DNA of 64,000 bases from Apoderus coryli (GCA_911728435.2 OU452198.1:20618001-20682000), one strand, 5' to 3'. Shown: positions 11,625 to 23,429, counted from the first letter of the stretch. The notes: generated by a model not told the origin, from the letters alone. A program made the numbers and translations.

Positions 11625-12052
11625 ATTTTAGAATTTCTTATATATTTTTTTTTTGTAATTAAAAATAGATATTTTAATTTGTTTAAAATACGATTTCATG
11701 ATATTTTGATGAGACTGTTATTTTATTAGACTATTAACTGAAAAGTTACCTGCCATGATAACATGTTCCTACTGATAGTGATAAGAATTAATTAATAGAG
11801 AGAGATGTTTCTTAAATTAATTAATAATATAGTTGATATAATATCCTTGTTCCTAGTTTGTCTTGTTTGAATAAAATTCGATTATATAATACAGACAACT
11901 TATTTAATTATTTTCTTAAAATTGCGATGGATCAGAACTATTTTAAGTCCATCTCTTTTAATCTTGCCAATCCACTGTTATGGACTTACAATAGGAGTCG
12001 CATAACTATTCTATGTCCTTATTTTAAAGAAAACAATATACCATAATTTCCC
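11625..12052. other. AT-rich spacer
   Basis: No coding or structural signal is recognised between the transposase tail and the retroposon at 12,053. Confidence 0.5.
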
Positions 12053-12280
12053 ACGCAAACCAGTTTTTTTTTTTTTTGAAAGGGTCCGTACGGCTTAAGT
12101 CCCCGGTTTCACTGCAGCCTCATGGGCTTATTGTGAAAAATCACCGTATATTATGCCACCCAATCCAGCAGCTCTGTACCCTCCACTAACTTGTGGAGTT
12201 CAGTTATGTGTTGGGTGTCAATCTCTGCTGGCGCAATCAGCGAATGCCCAAAAATAGCGTGTCGTCTACGCAAACCAGTT
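12053..12280 (-). mobile_element. Short retroposon (5'-truncated LINE or SINE) with 13-bp target duplication
   Basis: ACGCAAACCAGTT occurs at 12,053-12,065 and again at 12,268-12,280. Between them lie a T-run at the left edge (a poly(A) tail on the minus strand) and about 190 bp of GC-richer sequence. Target duplication plus tail mark a retroposon inserted on the minus strand. The body carries no frame and its family is unknown. Confidence 0.85.
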
Positions 12281-12361
12281 CATCACATGTTTTTTTTTTA
12301 AGTACAAAATCGGTTTTAGACTATAAAATATTAACATAGTTTGCGCGTAAAGAAAAAAAAA

Positions 12362-12466
12362 CGAGTTATATGTGTAAACCTAAGAAGTGACGCCCTGTAT
12401 CAGCACTTTCCCACGAGTTATCGTGTGAACCTAACAAGTAGTGACGCCCTGTGTCAGCACATTCAA
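12362..12466. repeat. Two imperfect tandem copies of about 52 bp
   Basis: Each copy contains GAGTTAT, an AACCTAA motif and GTGACGCCCTGT followed by TCAGCAC. The copies differ at a few positions. Confidence 0.75.
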
Positions 12467-12696
12467 AAATGTTATAAGTATAAGTAATTTTATCTGTTAG
12501 AATCACTTATGCATTTACTCTATAATAAGAACCATATATTGTATTTAATAAAGTCAATTTAATTTCCAAAAATTGTAAAGTTGTTTTTTTAAAAATCCTT
12601 TTGACCAAAAAGAACACAAAACTAACGTCTCCTGAAAAATTTACTTTTTGGACATACTATACTTCTGCATTCAGGCGACGATAGTAGGAGAGTCGC

Positions 12697-12716
12697 ATGA
12701 CGCCAATTGGCGTCAT
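12697..12716. repeat. Perfect 20-bp palindrome ATGACGCCAATTGGCGTCAT
   Basis: A perfect dyad with the same arms as the motif at 8,671-8,690. The pair spans 4 kb and brackets the piggyBac C-terminal and DDE-like remnants, so they may be subterminal motifs of one element. Confidence 0.6.
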
Positions 12717-12754
12717 GTAGCGAACGTGATTTGTTGCACGTAGAGGTTTGTGCT

Positions 12755-13009
12755 CTAATATTTACTGCGACAACGGTACAAATTTGGTGGGGGCAAAAAA
12801 TCAACTTCACGAACTGTATACGTTTTTGACTAAGCCGGAAAATCAATCTACCTCCTGGATCGCCTCATTTTGGAGGACTTTGGGAATCAGTAATTAAGTC
12901 ACGGGAACAAAAATTAACTTTTGAGGAATTAACAGTTACTACTCAGGTAGAGGCTTGTCTAAATTCTCGACCACTCACTCCAATACCAAAGGATCCAAAT
13001 GATTTAAAT
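12755..13009 (+). pseudogene. BEL/Pao integrase core fragment, left part
   Basis: The plus strand encodes YCDNGTN, NQLHELYTFL, then (one frame on) PPGSPHFGGLWESVIKS and LTFEEL, ending at ACLNSRPLTPIPKDPNDLN. These are hallmark BEL/Pao integrase motifs. A frameshift with a short deletion lies near 12,845. The reading ends abruptly after …PNDLN, exactly where the R2-clade sequence begins. The missing continuation resumes at 15,242. Confidence 0.9.
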
Positions 13010-15241
13010 ATACTGGGTAGGGTGGTGTTAGCTAATGAGGAGAGGCTCAGAACAAAAATAAGATCTGCGATAGGGCAATATGCGGAAGGACTGTGTCGGT
13101 CACAAAGAGTTGAGAGGCCCACTATTGGTGCCGCTCATGTTGCACAGAGAACGAGAGGCCGGGAGAGAGCAGACGGGTACCTGGATCATAATAATAGGTC
13201 CCGTCGTAGAGCTACCTACTTCCGGTAAATACAACATCTGTTTAAGCGAAATCGCGCTAAAGTGGCCGAACACCTTCTAGACGACATACCCCTATCGCAA
13301 CAGGAAGAACTGCCCAGTATAGATGACGTGACTGCCGAGTATGAGAGGATCTTCAGCGCCGAATCTCCGATAGATGAAGAACCGGTAACGGAGGTGGAAC
13401 ATGATGTCCGTCTAGATGAGATGGTCAGCATGGCAGAGGTGGCAGAAGCACTCAAGGGCATGAGGTCGAATGCTGCGGGACCGGACGGAATCCGTCCGAG
13501 TACACTAAGGCGTATACCCGCCAAAAAACTAGTCCTGTTGTTCAACATAGTACTAATATTCACCAGTACACCCGTAGCATGGAAAAGAAACAGGACGATC
13601 CTCTTGCCCAAGGGAGGCGACGCTAGAGACGTCGGCAACTGGATGCCGATAACTATGTCATCGGCCTTCATGAGGCTCTTCCATAAAATCATGGCAGGAA
13701 GATTGGCTCGACTGCCACTGCATGCCCTCCAAAGGGGTTTTAGAAAAATCGACGGTGTCCTCAACGGCCTAACCCTACAAGCGATGATAAAAGAGTGTCG
13801 GAGTAAGTTGCAGTCATATAATATATTGTCCCTGGATCTTCGAAAAGCGTTTGACACAGTTTCCTTCCACTCGATAGTGCGAGCACTGAGAAGATTCAGG
13901 GTACCAGACTGTATAATTAAATATATACAAGATACCTACTCCGGCGCCATCACAAAGATCACGGTAGGCGAGGGTTGTACGGAGGACATAGTCCTAAATC
14001 GTGGCGTAAAGCAAGGCGACCCGATGTCGCCCATCCTATTTAATATGGTGATGGACGAGCTAATCTGCCAGCTACAAGATAAACAGCTTGGTTTGACGAT
14101 TGGCCATGAGAATATTGGTATAATGGCCTATGCCGATGATCTGGTGATCTTAGCACCAAAAATTGCAGCGGCAAGAACTCTGCTGAAGACCGCAGCAGAG
14201 TTCTTTGAAAAACGGGGAATGGTGATTAATAACAACAAGTCACATGCAATATCGGTTGGCGTAAATAAACACAACAGACACATTTACACCATTACCCGTA
14301 CCACATTTTATGTAAACGAAAGACCGCTTCACCAGATCACGACGGCTGACTTAATAAAATATCTGGGCAGAGAATACGGCCAACTGGGACAAACAGGTCC
14401 AATCATTGGCGATCTTAGAACCAAGCTGGCTCGCATCCAGTCGGCACCTTTGCGGCCAAATCAAAAGCTGGCCATTATAAAAGCGTTCTTGATACCAAGA
14501 CTTTTGGACAGGCTACAAAGTCCTGTAATAACTTTAAAAACCCTAAAGGCCGCTGATAGGGTTATTAGAATCAGTGTCAGGAGCGCTTTACACCTTTGCA
14601 GGTCGTCTCCGGACGCCTTCGTGCACGCAGCCGTGAGGACGGGTGGGCTGGGCATCCTGTCGCTTGCGAAGCACGTGCCGATGGTCATGACCAACCGTTT
14701 GATTCGGCTATCGGTGTCGTTGGAGCCTCACACAAGAGCCGTGTTTAGCTTAGAGTACACAGGGAGGCTCCAAGAAAAGCTGAGTAGGTGGACTGGTGCG
14801 CTTGGCTCAGGCCGTCTGGTCACAGGCTATTGGTCGGCGAGGCTCGAGGAGGGCTACTCGGGGAACGGCCTTCTTCAGGGTGCAGTTTGCCCGACAGCCA
14901 GCTCATGGGTGGACCACCCACCACCCTATTGGAAAGGCTCAGACTTTGTAAAAGCAGTGCAACTACGGGGAAATTTATTGCCAACAAAAGGCATCCCATC
15001 TAATCCCCCAAACGAACGTAAATGTCGCTTGGGGTGTGATAGATTCGAAAGTCTGAGCCATGTATTACAGCGATGTCCGGCCACGCACTGGAAACGTGTC
15101 AATAGACACGACAATATTGTCTCCCGATTGCGTGACCAGGGCAGAGCAAAAGGTTGGGTGGTGGAGGTCGAACCTCGTGTTCGTTGCAGGAATGGGATAC
15201 TCAGAAAACCAGATCTGATCCTGGTAAAAGAAGATCGTGTA
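13010..15241 (+). pseudogene. R2-clade non-LTR reverse transcriptase inserted in BEL integrase
   Basis: Numbered from the GTG at 13,262, the RT domain shows AAGPDGI (residues 71-77), LDLRKAFDTV (181-190), RGVKQGDPMSPILFN (247-261) and the catalytic AYADD (289-293). A C-terminal CCHC motif follows (CRLGC…H…C, 588-605), then HDNIVSRL and a KPDL motif (649-652) that opens a restriction-like endonuclease. This set indicates the R2 clade. The endonuclease is cut off about nine residues after KPDL. The 5' part is also incomplete: a frame from 13,010 reads on until a TAA at 13,226-13,228 and continues in the same frame after it. The sequence is GC-richer than its surroundings. Confidence 0.9.
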
Positions 15242-15597
15242 GTTATAGCACCTGGGCACTTTCTTATTGGAAATTCCCTGAAATCGTTACCGCAAGAAGA
15301 CCTACAAGACGTGCCCATGAATTGTTTAAACCGTTACCAGCTTCTAACAAAATTAGTTCAAGGTGTTTGGAATTGTTGGCAAGAGAATACTTGACTCAAT
15401 TGCAAAACAGGGTCAAATGGCGAGCCGATTTGGTAGTTATCAAAGATAAGAATATCCCACTGCTAAAATGGGAATTAGGAAGAGTTGTTGCGTTGCATCC
15501 CGGCGATGACGGAATATGTCGCGTGGTAACAATTAAAACGAATAAAGGATTAACGAAACGAGCAAGTTCAAAAGTGTGTGTTAGAAACTAATAGTGA
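15242..15597 (+). pseudogene. BEL/Pao integrase C-terminal part, right half
   Basis: It begins IAPGHFLIGNSLKSLPQ, the direct BEL continuation of …PNDLN at 13,009. It then reads RYQLLTKLVQ, and, after a one-base shift near 15,370, REYLTQLQNRVKW, IKDKNIPLLKWELGRV and HPGDDGICRVVTIKT. The start is fused in frame to the R2-clade endonuclease. Confidence 0.9.
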
Positions 15598-15984
15598 AAG
15601 TTCTATTGGTCATGAAAGTTAGACTAAGAAACTCTGATATAGTTTTTTTTTTTTGTGTTTCATTCATTATTGGTATGCTAGTAAGCAGTGTTTTCTATTA
15701 TTGAAAGACAGTGCTTTCAAGTATCTTGTGGGCAAGGACTAGTTGAAACAATAATCAAAAATACAGTCAATATGACAATAACTGCCAGCATTTAAAAAAT
15801 TAATTAAAATGTCATTCCAAAAATGTCTTCTTAAAAAATGTAGTCTAATACAGCAATAAAAGGCAAATTACACAAGTTTATGAGCTTATTGCTCTAACAA
15901 TTATCGGGGGAGGGAGGGGGTGCTTCAGGAAGAAGGGATAATGGAGGTAATTGGAGGGGGAGCAAAGAGCTGTTCTAGAACCGG
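15598..15984. other. Spacer after BEL remnant
   Basis: No gene is seen. A T-run lies at about 15,642-15,654 and a G-rich stretch at about 15,905-15,965. No LTR edge could be fixed. Confidence 0.5.
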
Positions 15985-16600
15985 CTATTCTGAGTAGAGT
16001 TACTGACATCCTGTTCCATCAGTAGCAAACAATCCCTCTATACTCTCTCTGCCTGCCTTGAAAACCTCTGTATAAGTAAGCAATCATCTACATCTTTCAA
16101 TCTTGAGTGGTCTGGATTTTCGTACTTTGTCCGACACTGGGAAAGTTTACTGTTTGTACTCAAAATAATTTCTTGTAGCATATCTTCGGTAAATAGGAGT
16201 TCCCATACTTGTATAGAGCTTGCCGTTTCACCCAAATCTTTTGCAGGACCTCGTAATCCTGGCAAACAAATTATGCCTCTTGTTCTAGAATTAGCTGGAG
16301 GTGGTTGTCGTGACTTAAAACAAATTGGAAACATTGAAAGAAACAAAAAAAATTATAATAATTCTTATTACTCTCTAGTCGGATTTATTTTCTCACGTCC
16401 GAAAAAAATCTTCTCTGCTTAGATTTTTTTCAGTTTGGTTTTCTTCCTCTTGGTCCTCTGAATATTCATTTCCCCATTGCTCAGACTCCGTATCATGCTC
16501 ACTTTCAGACATGTAACTTTCATCCTCGTCACTTATCAAATTATCGTCTTCCAGTAAATTGAGGCACTATTTCTCAAATCTTGAATCATTCGGATTCATC
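15985..16600 (-). pseudogene. piggyBac transposase N-terminal remnant
   Basis: Upstream, an acidic Ser/Glu/Asp-rich leader is encoded between about 16,600 and 16,360. The frame 16,346-16,038 then reads TRGIICLPGLRGPAKDLGE, WELLFTEDMLQEII and NSKLSQCRTKY, the piggyBac dimerisation and insertion region. A further piece, LFATDGTG, lies near 16,000 in another frame. The catalytic core is missing. Strand and order fit the C-terminal piece at 8.8-9.5 kb, but the two cannot be shown to be one element. Confidence 0.82.
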
Positions 16601-16984
16601 TGAGAGCGGTCCACCCTTTGTGACACTTTATAACAAAAAAATGCAATAATTTTATTATAGGCCTTACGCTACTGCCCGGTATATGATACCGTTGACGCCG
16701 AAAAACACTCGTATCTCATACCTGTTACTACAAGCATCAGGATGAACTTGAAAGGTACTAGGAGAAATAACGCCAGGTAGCGGTTAAAGGTGTATGTCCT
16801 ATATCAAAATGGATGAATTAGCGAGAGCTTTCTGTGGTAGAGCGTTGTCGGTTGAATATAGAAACACCCTGTATACTTATTTATATTCATTGCAAATATA
16901 ATTAAAACCATTACAAACCTTCTTATAATATATTTAATGAAAGGAAAATATGATTAGAAATACATTTTCATACTTAAGTGTACA
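16601..16984. other. Spacer, possible piggyBac 5' flank
   Basis: About 380 bp without a frame of interest. It holds GTTGACGCC near 16,692 and a CACCCTGTATAC motif near 16,867 that resembles element ends elsewhere in the window. Confidence 0.35.
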
Positions 16985-17300
16985 TTGATTCACCCATCCA
17001 GACAAAAATCACACACACAACAAAATGTTTGCATGTTGTTGAAGATGAACACAATTCGTGGTTCCACTTGAGGCATCTAGAGCACGCTACGCATTTTTCT
17101 CCTCGCCTATCTTGAGAAAATAGCCTTCCGGAAAGTGGAACATTGGGTTAATCCTCAGAGTCCCTGGAACTCAAATCATATTTCTTTGTTTTCTTTTTGG
17201 GACGTTTCTTTGATAATAATGTTTTAACCTGATCTTCATGTTCAATGATGATACATTTCTTCACATTTGACTGGAATCTTTTCTTCTGACGCATTTTCGC
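16985..17300 (-). pseudogene. Zinc-finger tail of a pogo/Tigger-type transposase (tentative)
   Basis: The minus strand encodes a basic stretch (KRPKKKTKKYD) with SSRDSED. It then gives GEKCVACSRCLKWNHELCSS and, one frame on, FCCVCDFCLDG. The spacing C..C..W.HE.C…C..C is the PHD-like finger found at the end of many DDE_1 transposases. Stops interrupt it and the catalytic domain is absent. Confidence 0.4.
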
Positions 17301-17382
17301 CATTTGTTTCTTTCCATCGAAGAATTTACAGACGACTTATGGTCACTTCCTGTTACCACGAAATATATATATTTGATAAAGA

Positions 17383-17485
17383 GATGTTTTTGGCGACATC
17401 TAGCGTGAGCAGGCAATATGCCCGGTGAAACACAGTTCACATATATGCATATTGCCTGCTCACGCTAGATGTCGTCAAAAACATC
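17383..17485. repeat. Inverted repeat with 38-bp arms
   Basis: The arms at 17,383-17,420 and 17,448-17,485 match with one mismatch. They begin GATGTTTTTGGCGACATC and enclose a 27-bp loop. This is a foldback or small MITE-like structure without coding content. Confidence 0.85.
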
Positions 17486-17575
17486 GGAACGGAAACAACA
17501 ACGAGTTATAATTACACAAAACAAAACATTCAAATAACGAAACTTAACACAATTTAAAATTGTGACCAGAACTAC

Positions 17576-18144
17576 GTGTTCCTATTTTCGGTCGGAAGAA
17601 ACACACGAACTCTCTTCCCATCCGAAGCTATAAAGGATTTCTTTATTCGTTGTTGTGCGCGACTGCCATGTGGCCGCATTTCCAGAAGGGTCTGTCGTAG
17701 TTCCGGAGACCAGTCTTTTGAATTTGGGAATCTTTGGAGGAGGTCGGCTACCTCACGCCAATTATTTTTGTTCTTCGGTGGACTTTAAGTAGAATTGCCG
17801 TGAGCGGTTTTGGCGGTACATACAGTAGGTTCTATCACCTTTTTCCCGAAGACCGCTTGGACCTTTTCACGGAGAGGGTCGGCAATGGTCGCGCGTTGCG
17901 GTGCAGTGAACTGTGCCGTCCCGGTGATCTCCTCTTTTTGCGGTATCATTCGGACTAGATGCGCTTCTGTCCGGTCCGCATGTCTAATGTGGGTTAGAGG
18001 GGCTTGCGGCTGGCTTTGGATGGTTTCTTCTTCTACAACCCTGGTTTTCTTGGCCGCTGAGATCGGTGGTTCCTCTAATTTCCTCTTGCCATCACTCACA
18101 TCAATACTCTGTATCCCGCAGCAGACGGTGTGATGATCTGGCAT
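17576..18144 (-). pseudogene. Ty3 element A C-terminal region
   Basis: Two minus-strand frames. The upstream one (18,144-17,785) is Lys/Glu-rich (GKRKLEEPPISAAKKTRVVEEE). The second (17,788-17,576) has KNKNNWREVADLLQRFPNSK and RIKKSFIASDGK. They lie after the integrase region and may be the end of pol or a third frame. No function can be named. Confidence 0.4.
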
Positions 18145-18341
18145 AGCCTGGTTTAAGCCGCGATAGGGTTCAGATTTTAGTTGGCGGTACTACTTCGGCT
18201 TCGACAAGGCTGGCTTCAAAACTCTTCACGGTACCGGTCTTTGTCACGTGTTTATAAAGAGGGGGTGATCGCGTGGCAGAAAATCTGTCCGCCAGCTTCT
18301 ATATTTTTAATAGCATTTTACGGCCCTCTTCGGTTTTTCGG

Positions 18342-19697
18342 TCAAACTCTAGCTTCGGTATTCGTAAATCGGATGGCACAATAGCCTTTTTGGGAGGTTC
18401 GCCTGGTAGTCGGGGCATCTAAAAAAGAAATACGAAAAAACCGTTTGAATGTTGTAAATTTTATATGTATATTACTTAGAATTTTACCGCTCATACTTTT
18501 GAGATCATATACGACAGGAGAGATTACACTTAACATTTTATGCCGGCCGGAATATTTTGGGTGCTAGTTTGGCAGCAAAACCTTTGCTCGCCGATGATAG
18601 GGGATGTTCTCGTTTTAGGATCAGATCCCCAACACTGCATCTTCATTCTCGTCTTCGCAGATTGTAGTGGTGGCTTTGAGTGGTGAAAGCCCTCGATAGA
18701 TTAACCTTTACCAGGCCAGAGACCTCTTATAATGTAGACGCTCGGTATATGCTTCTAAAGGCTCATTCTGATCATTGGACTCAGCCGTTTGTATACCATC
18801 TATTTGATAAACGGCACTCGGGTGTTCTAATTCTCTGCCGAAATTCAAAAAGGCTGAACTGAATCGTGTTGACCCCTGTCTTGCAGAGTTCACGGCGAAG
18901 TTGAATTCGGGTATATGTCTATCCCAATTTCGGTGATTTTCTTCACAAAACTGACTCACCATGGTCTTGATGGTTTTATTTGCGCGTTCAACAGGGTCAG
19001 CTTGCGGCGTGTAGGGCGGAGTCTTTCGGTGGGTAATTCCCCTTACTTTCAACATATCCGTAAAAGCTATACCGGTAAAATGTGTTCCGTTATCCGTGAT
19101 AACGACTCGTGGGCATCCAAATCGAGTAACACCTTGGAGGGGTGACTCTAACACCCGACGAGGCAAGGATATAGCCCCCAGAGAATCATCAACTTCAAGA
19201 AAAGTGTGAGAATTGGGCAATTCATAGATTAGAGTCATTCACAAAATATCTTCTGCAGGTCGAAGTGAGGGGAGGCCAAACCGCCTAAACGACTCCTATA
19301 AAACAAGCTGCAATCCAAATCTACTAACAATCTCTTCGGACAACGCCAGATTGTAGCCTTAGCTGTCGGACTTCTCTTATAGGGCGGCATTGTACCCACT
19401 TGGTAAAGCGACCACTAGGTACTGGTTTCCTTTTGCGGACCGCGGGAGCAGACCTATTAAATCCATACTTATTGTTTACCACGGGGACTGATATCATGAC
19501 GGTTGCATTTTTCACGGTGTCTGCTGTTGGGAAGTCTTGTATCGCTGACAAGATGAGCAATTGCGCACATATCGGGCAATATCTCTAAACATGCCCGGCC
19601 AGTAGTATCGCAAAGTTATTCTTGCAGAAGTTTTTGCCTGCCGTGGCAGCATCATGATTTTCATGTAATACGGTCTGACGGACAGGTTTAGGTACAC
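18342..19697 (-). pseudogene. Ty3 element A integrase
   Basis: The HHCC finger region is at 19,697-19,512 (LRYYWPGMFRDIARYVRNCSSCQRYK). The catalytic core is at 19,238-18,708 with VITDNGTHFTG (second Asp) and YTPQADPVERANKTI (Glu). The C-terminal domain at about 18,700-18,480 has GDLILKREHPLS, FAAKLAPKYSG and VISPVVYDL. The region is broken into several frames, and the segment between finger and core is shortened. Confidence 0.88.
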
Positions 19698-20250
19698 ACA
19701 ATTTCCATGGGTTTGCCATTTCCGGCTCTGTCATGTCTGACATATCCGAAAAATGTCGATACAGCTTGTTGTCCTTAATGAGATAATAAATAATAAAGAA
19801 ACAATATGGTTCCATCTCGGGACCCACAACCCTGTCGATCAACCGTTGGAAAGTCGCAGGAGCGGAGTGTAGGCCAAACGGCATCACCCTGAACTGAAAC
19901 AGTCCACGGCCAGGAATTGTAAATGCTGTGATTGGTTTACTCTCAGGTGACAGTGGTACCTGATAATATCCATGTTTTAAGTCTAGACTGGATATGTATG
20001 TATGCTTGGAGGAGTTTTTTATATCTTCGAATAGAGGTAGTTCTGACTATGTTTTCAGGCGGTCAGTTTCCTCTGCATTAAGCTCTAGTCGGATGTCATC
20101 TACTCCTGCCACAAGGCTGCAAGCTAAATCCTCAGATGATGGTAACAGTTTATCGTTCAGGAACACGGGTTTAGGTTCTTCGGCCTCATATGTGGGGATG
20201 ATTGGGCAAATAAAACAACTTGTTGTGTTGAAGACTAGAATCAATCTATT
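19585..20250 (-). pseudogene. Ty3 element A reverse transcriptase with internal deletion
   Basis: After ELNAEETDRLKT (20,080-20,047) the minus strand reads SSLDLKHGYYQVPL, FTIPGRGLFQFR and MPFGLHSAPATFQRLIDRVVGPEMEPYCFF. Without a frame change it then continues into IIYYLIKDNKLYRHF, which belongs just before the integrase finger. The catalytic YxDD motif and all of RNase H are gone, in an apparently in-frame deletion near 19,795. Confidence 0.88.
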
Positions 20251-20391
20251 CTACAATTTTAGATTATTTTATTATAAAACTTATTGACCCAAATATTGAT
20301 TATTGCTACTCATCAATAATTACAATTACGTATTTTATCGTATCATTAAAGTAAGAAGTAGATCTATAGAATTCGGTACATTACCATATAT

Positions 20392-23300
20392 TGTGGCGAT
20401 ATTTTTGTATTTGGTTGTTCTGTAATGATATGTAAGGAAATGATTTGAGGATTCAAGGGAATCAAAGAATAGGAGAATATTCCCAAAACTCACCTTAATT
20501 CGAGGTATTCTAGTCGGGTGATAAGGCGATGGCCAGCAGCAACAGTCGTGAAGGGCAGGTCACAAGATATTAAAAGGGCACCACATGATTTATTGTTTTA
20601 CATCGCTAGATCACCAACTCCATCCGTTCATCAACAATTTAATCATGAAATCTTATCAATGACCACCTCGGTCCAAGGAACAACCACCTACTCTGTATAT
20701 ATATTTAAATGCGCATATGCAATATCGACGTCAACATTAAGAAACAGAAAAAAAACAACCTCAGTAAACTCAAAATTTATTATAACTCTGACACAGTAAT
20801 ATTGGCACACCGACAGTGCTTCGTAAACCGCAATACACAACAATTACTTTTAAATTATTTATAATATTTAATACGCTTTGCCTAGATGATAATAAATAAA
20901 GTTAGGGTTAATTCAAAGAAGTTAGGTTAAGTAAAAATGACACGTTAATATATTTAACGACAAAAATAGCAAAAACCTGTCGTCAAACAGAGCCCAAAAA
21001 TTCTGCAATATAAAACAATCCGCGTCCTATTTCGGGTCACTACGTCACTTTCACCTATCCTCGTCAAATGAAAAGGTACTAACACGGGCGTTACCTGCCT
21101 ACTTTACGTGCGCACGCTAAGCTTACAACAGTTTACAAGGCCGCCGCTTCACTGCATCAGAATCCACAACACATCATAAATTTTGAAAACTTATATTGTA
21201 AGTAAAAATAAAGTTATATTCATTCGTGAGCTGAAGGCTACAGAAATAAATTATTTATAATAGCTGAAGGCTCTTAACTGTCTAATTTCCACCACTAACA
21301 TACCGGCTGAAGGCCGTATAACATAAAACGGTACGACTTACATCGGTGTGGCACATATTTACCGCTTCAGGCAATGAGTTACCGGGTTTTCGATCCCTGA
21401 CCAAACCAACGGTACGTTCCCCAGTCGAGGGCTCGGCTGCACCAACTAGCAGACTCCAAAAATCCACACGAGGACCGATCAGGCCTACGTGTCCCAAACC
21501 AACTCTCACGTGGACTGCTTTCCAGGCGTTTAAAATCCACGTGAAGGTGGCGAAATTAATCGTGATCATGAAAACCACACACAGAACCCTTTGGAAAAAC
21601 CCTAAAAGTATAACACTTTTAGTATGTATGCAATTTCACACCATTTAGCCTATCACTCACCTCGAGAACGAGGGTTTTCCAGCGAAGTTTGGTAAGAAAT
21701 ATTGATAATATTGGTGTTGTAATTAAGCGCCTTGCTGTGGCTCTACAAGTTAATCAGCTCTATCAGTATTAAGTACTTGAATGGTCGTATTTGATTTACT
21801 ACTCACGTGTTCTCGAATCTCAAACAAAATCCTGCTTAAATCGCAGACGGAAATTTATAGACTATCAGACAGTCTCTACAAACTTCCAGGTGGCTTCGGT
21901 CACATAAATCTCCCACAATGGGTTGAAAAAGACAATAAATTCCAAACTGCTTTTTCTTAACTATACCTGGACAAGATGGCCGAAAAGCCGTTTGATTTCC
22001 ACAGAACCACCAAGTGAAATAATCGGACAAAAGTCCTAACCCGGGAAGAGTACACCGTTCAACTCACAACCCGTCACGCTCCAAAATTCCAACCTTCTAA
22101 AGGAAAAATCCCTAGCAAAACCACCGGCGCCAGGCATAGAAATACAACCAGAACCCAGACTGTCGATAACTTTAATCAATATCGTCTCTTAAAATATGAC
22201 GCTTATTCACAGTCAACACCCAACTCCACGCCACTGTAGCAACTATCAACGTTCATAGTTAGGTACAAACACTATAACCACCTGTTATGTAATGGCAAAC
22301 AACGTATTTCGTAATCGAACATTACTTAATAATACTCGCAGGCACATCTCTACTAATGCGCGGAGACCAACGCGCATCTAAAAGTTACTAAACTCCGATC
22401 TGTCACTTTTCGACGTACCAGCCAATCGACATATCGACAAACCAGCTGATTATAATTATAATTAATTCACCGTAGATTTGTTAAATAGTAAAAGGTAACA
22501 AAAGTATCGGAAAACCATGGAAAATCTATACGGAATTCACGGTAAGTATCCAAGCACAACACATTACATATATAATAACAATCTGCAACGTACTCTACCC
22601 GGAACATAACCGCTACAACGGTAATGGTTTGTTTACATTCTACAATCATCAAGGCTGGACCAATTAACAACTAAAATCAGAACTATTTTAGGATAAAAGT
22701 GAAGTGAACGAAAGAAGATACTATAAAGAAGCCTCCCAGAGACGATGAGCAATGTGGGACTATGAACCATGTTAATACTAAGCTATGAAACAACCCCACG
22801 TAAACAGTGAAGCACTAAACGAAGATTGGACGGAATTGCTAACAGGTAAGGTTTTAAAACAGGTGAGTAATAGTTAATCTAACCAACTTCCAGCCGTAGG
22901 AAATACATCATGAAGATTCGCGAAGGAATTATGGATATAAACTGCCCCGAATACCGCAGCATTAGCGTAACTACAAATGAAGTCGTACAGAAACACAACG
23001 CAACACAGACTTTACAATACTTATTCCTAATTACCCAGAGTATAGCCAGGAACGTACTAAGCAGGTATTTACCAATTACTTATTTACAATTATAATACAA
23101 ATTACAGAATCTTGTTTGGCATGCCACAGGTGTCCGAAGACGTAGGTTTAAGGAGGGAAATGTAGGTCTAGGATGGTAGCAGTGAGTAAAATAACATTGG
23201 CAAAGCCTTATTGTAAGTGAACAATAAATACAAATCAAAAGAACGTAACCAAGTGTGTTTTATTAAGAAATAATTCAATAAGAAACTCGTTCATTGGTGA

Positions 23301-23393
23301 GTATTATTTTTCTTTGATAATAAATGTACTTTAAGGTGAGAAATACGACACAAATTTTGCTCGTGAATGGCTTGCCCAAATTTTAACGTTACA
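20392..23393 (-). repeat. Ty3 element B 3' LTR, 3,002 bp
   Basis: Repeated at a constant offset of 7,926 bp. The ends are TGTGGCGAT on the plus strand at the left and ACGTTACA at the right. No recognisable coding content; the short frames in it recur in the other LTR simply because the LTRs are copies. Confidence 0.96.
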
Positions 23394-23406
23394 GTTTCCC
23401 CTCCAT
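23394..23406 (-). other. Ty3 element B polypurine tract
   Basis: The minus strand reads GGAGGGGAAAC up to the first base of the 3' LTR. Confidence 0.75.
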
Positions 23407-23429
23407 CTTCAGGACATTAACCCGCAGGG

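Larger units (their letters stand above)
17570..20250 (-). mobile_element. Degenerate Ty3 element A, left part
   Basis: RT, integrase and a C-terminal region follow in Ty3 order on the minus strand, all with frameshifts. The matching protease part lies at 31,430-31,815, on the far side of the young Ty3 element B. Element B therefore probably landed inside this older one. Confidence 0.85.

Noticed and set aside
13216..13857. 213-codon minus-strand frame
   Set aside because: It lies antisense to the R2-clade RT and has no recognisable motif.
8844..16600. One piggyBac element interrupted by everything between 9.5 and 16.0 kb
   Set aside because: Strand and order fit, but about 240 central residues are missing and no matching ends or target TTAA pair could be found. 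Kept as two pieces.
20518..23095. Set of short frames repeated exactly at 28,444-31,021
   Set aside because: They recur only because both LTRs of element B carry them; none has a recognisable domain.
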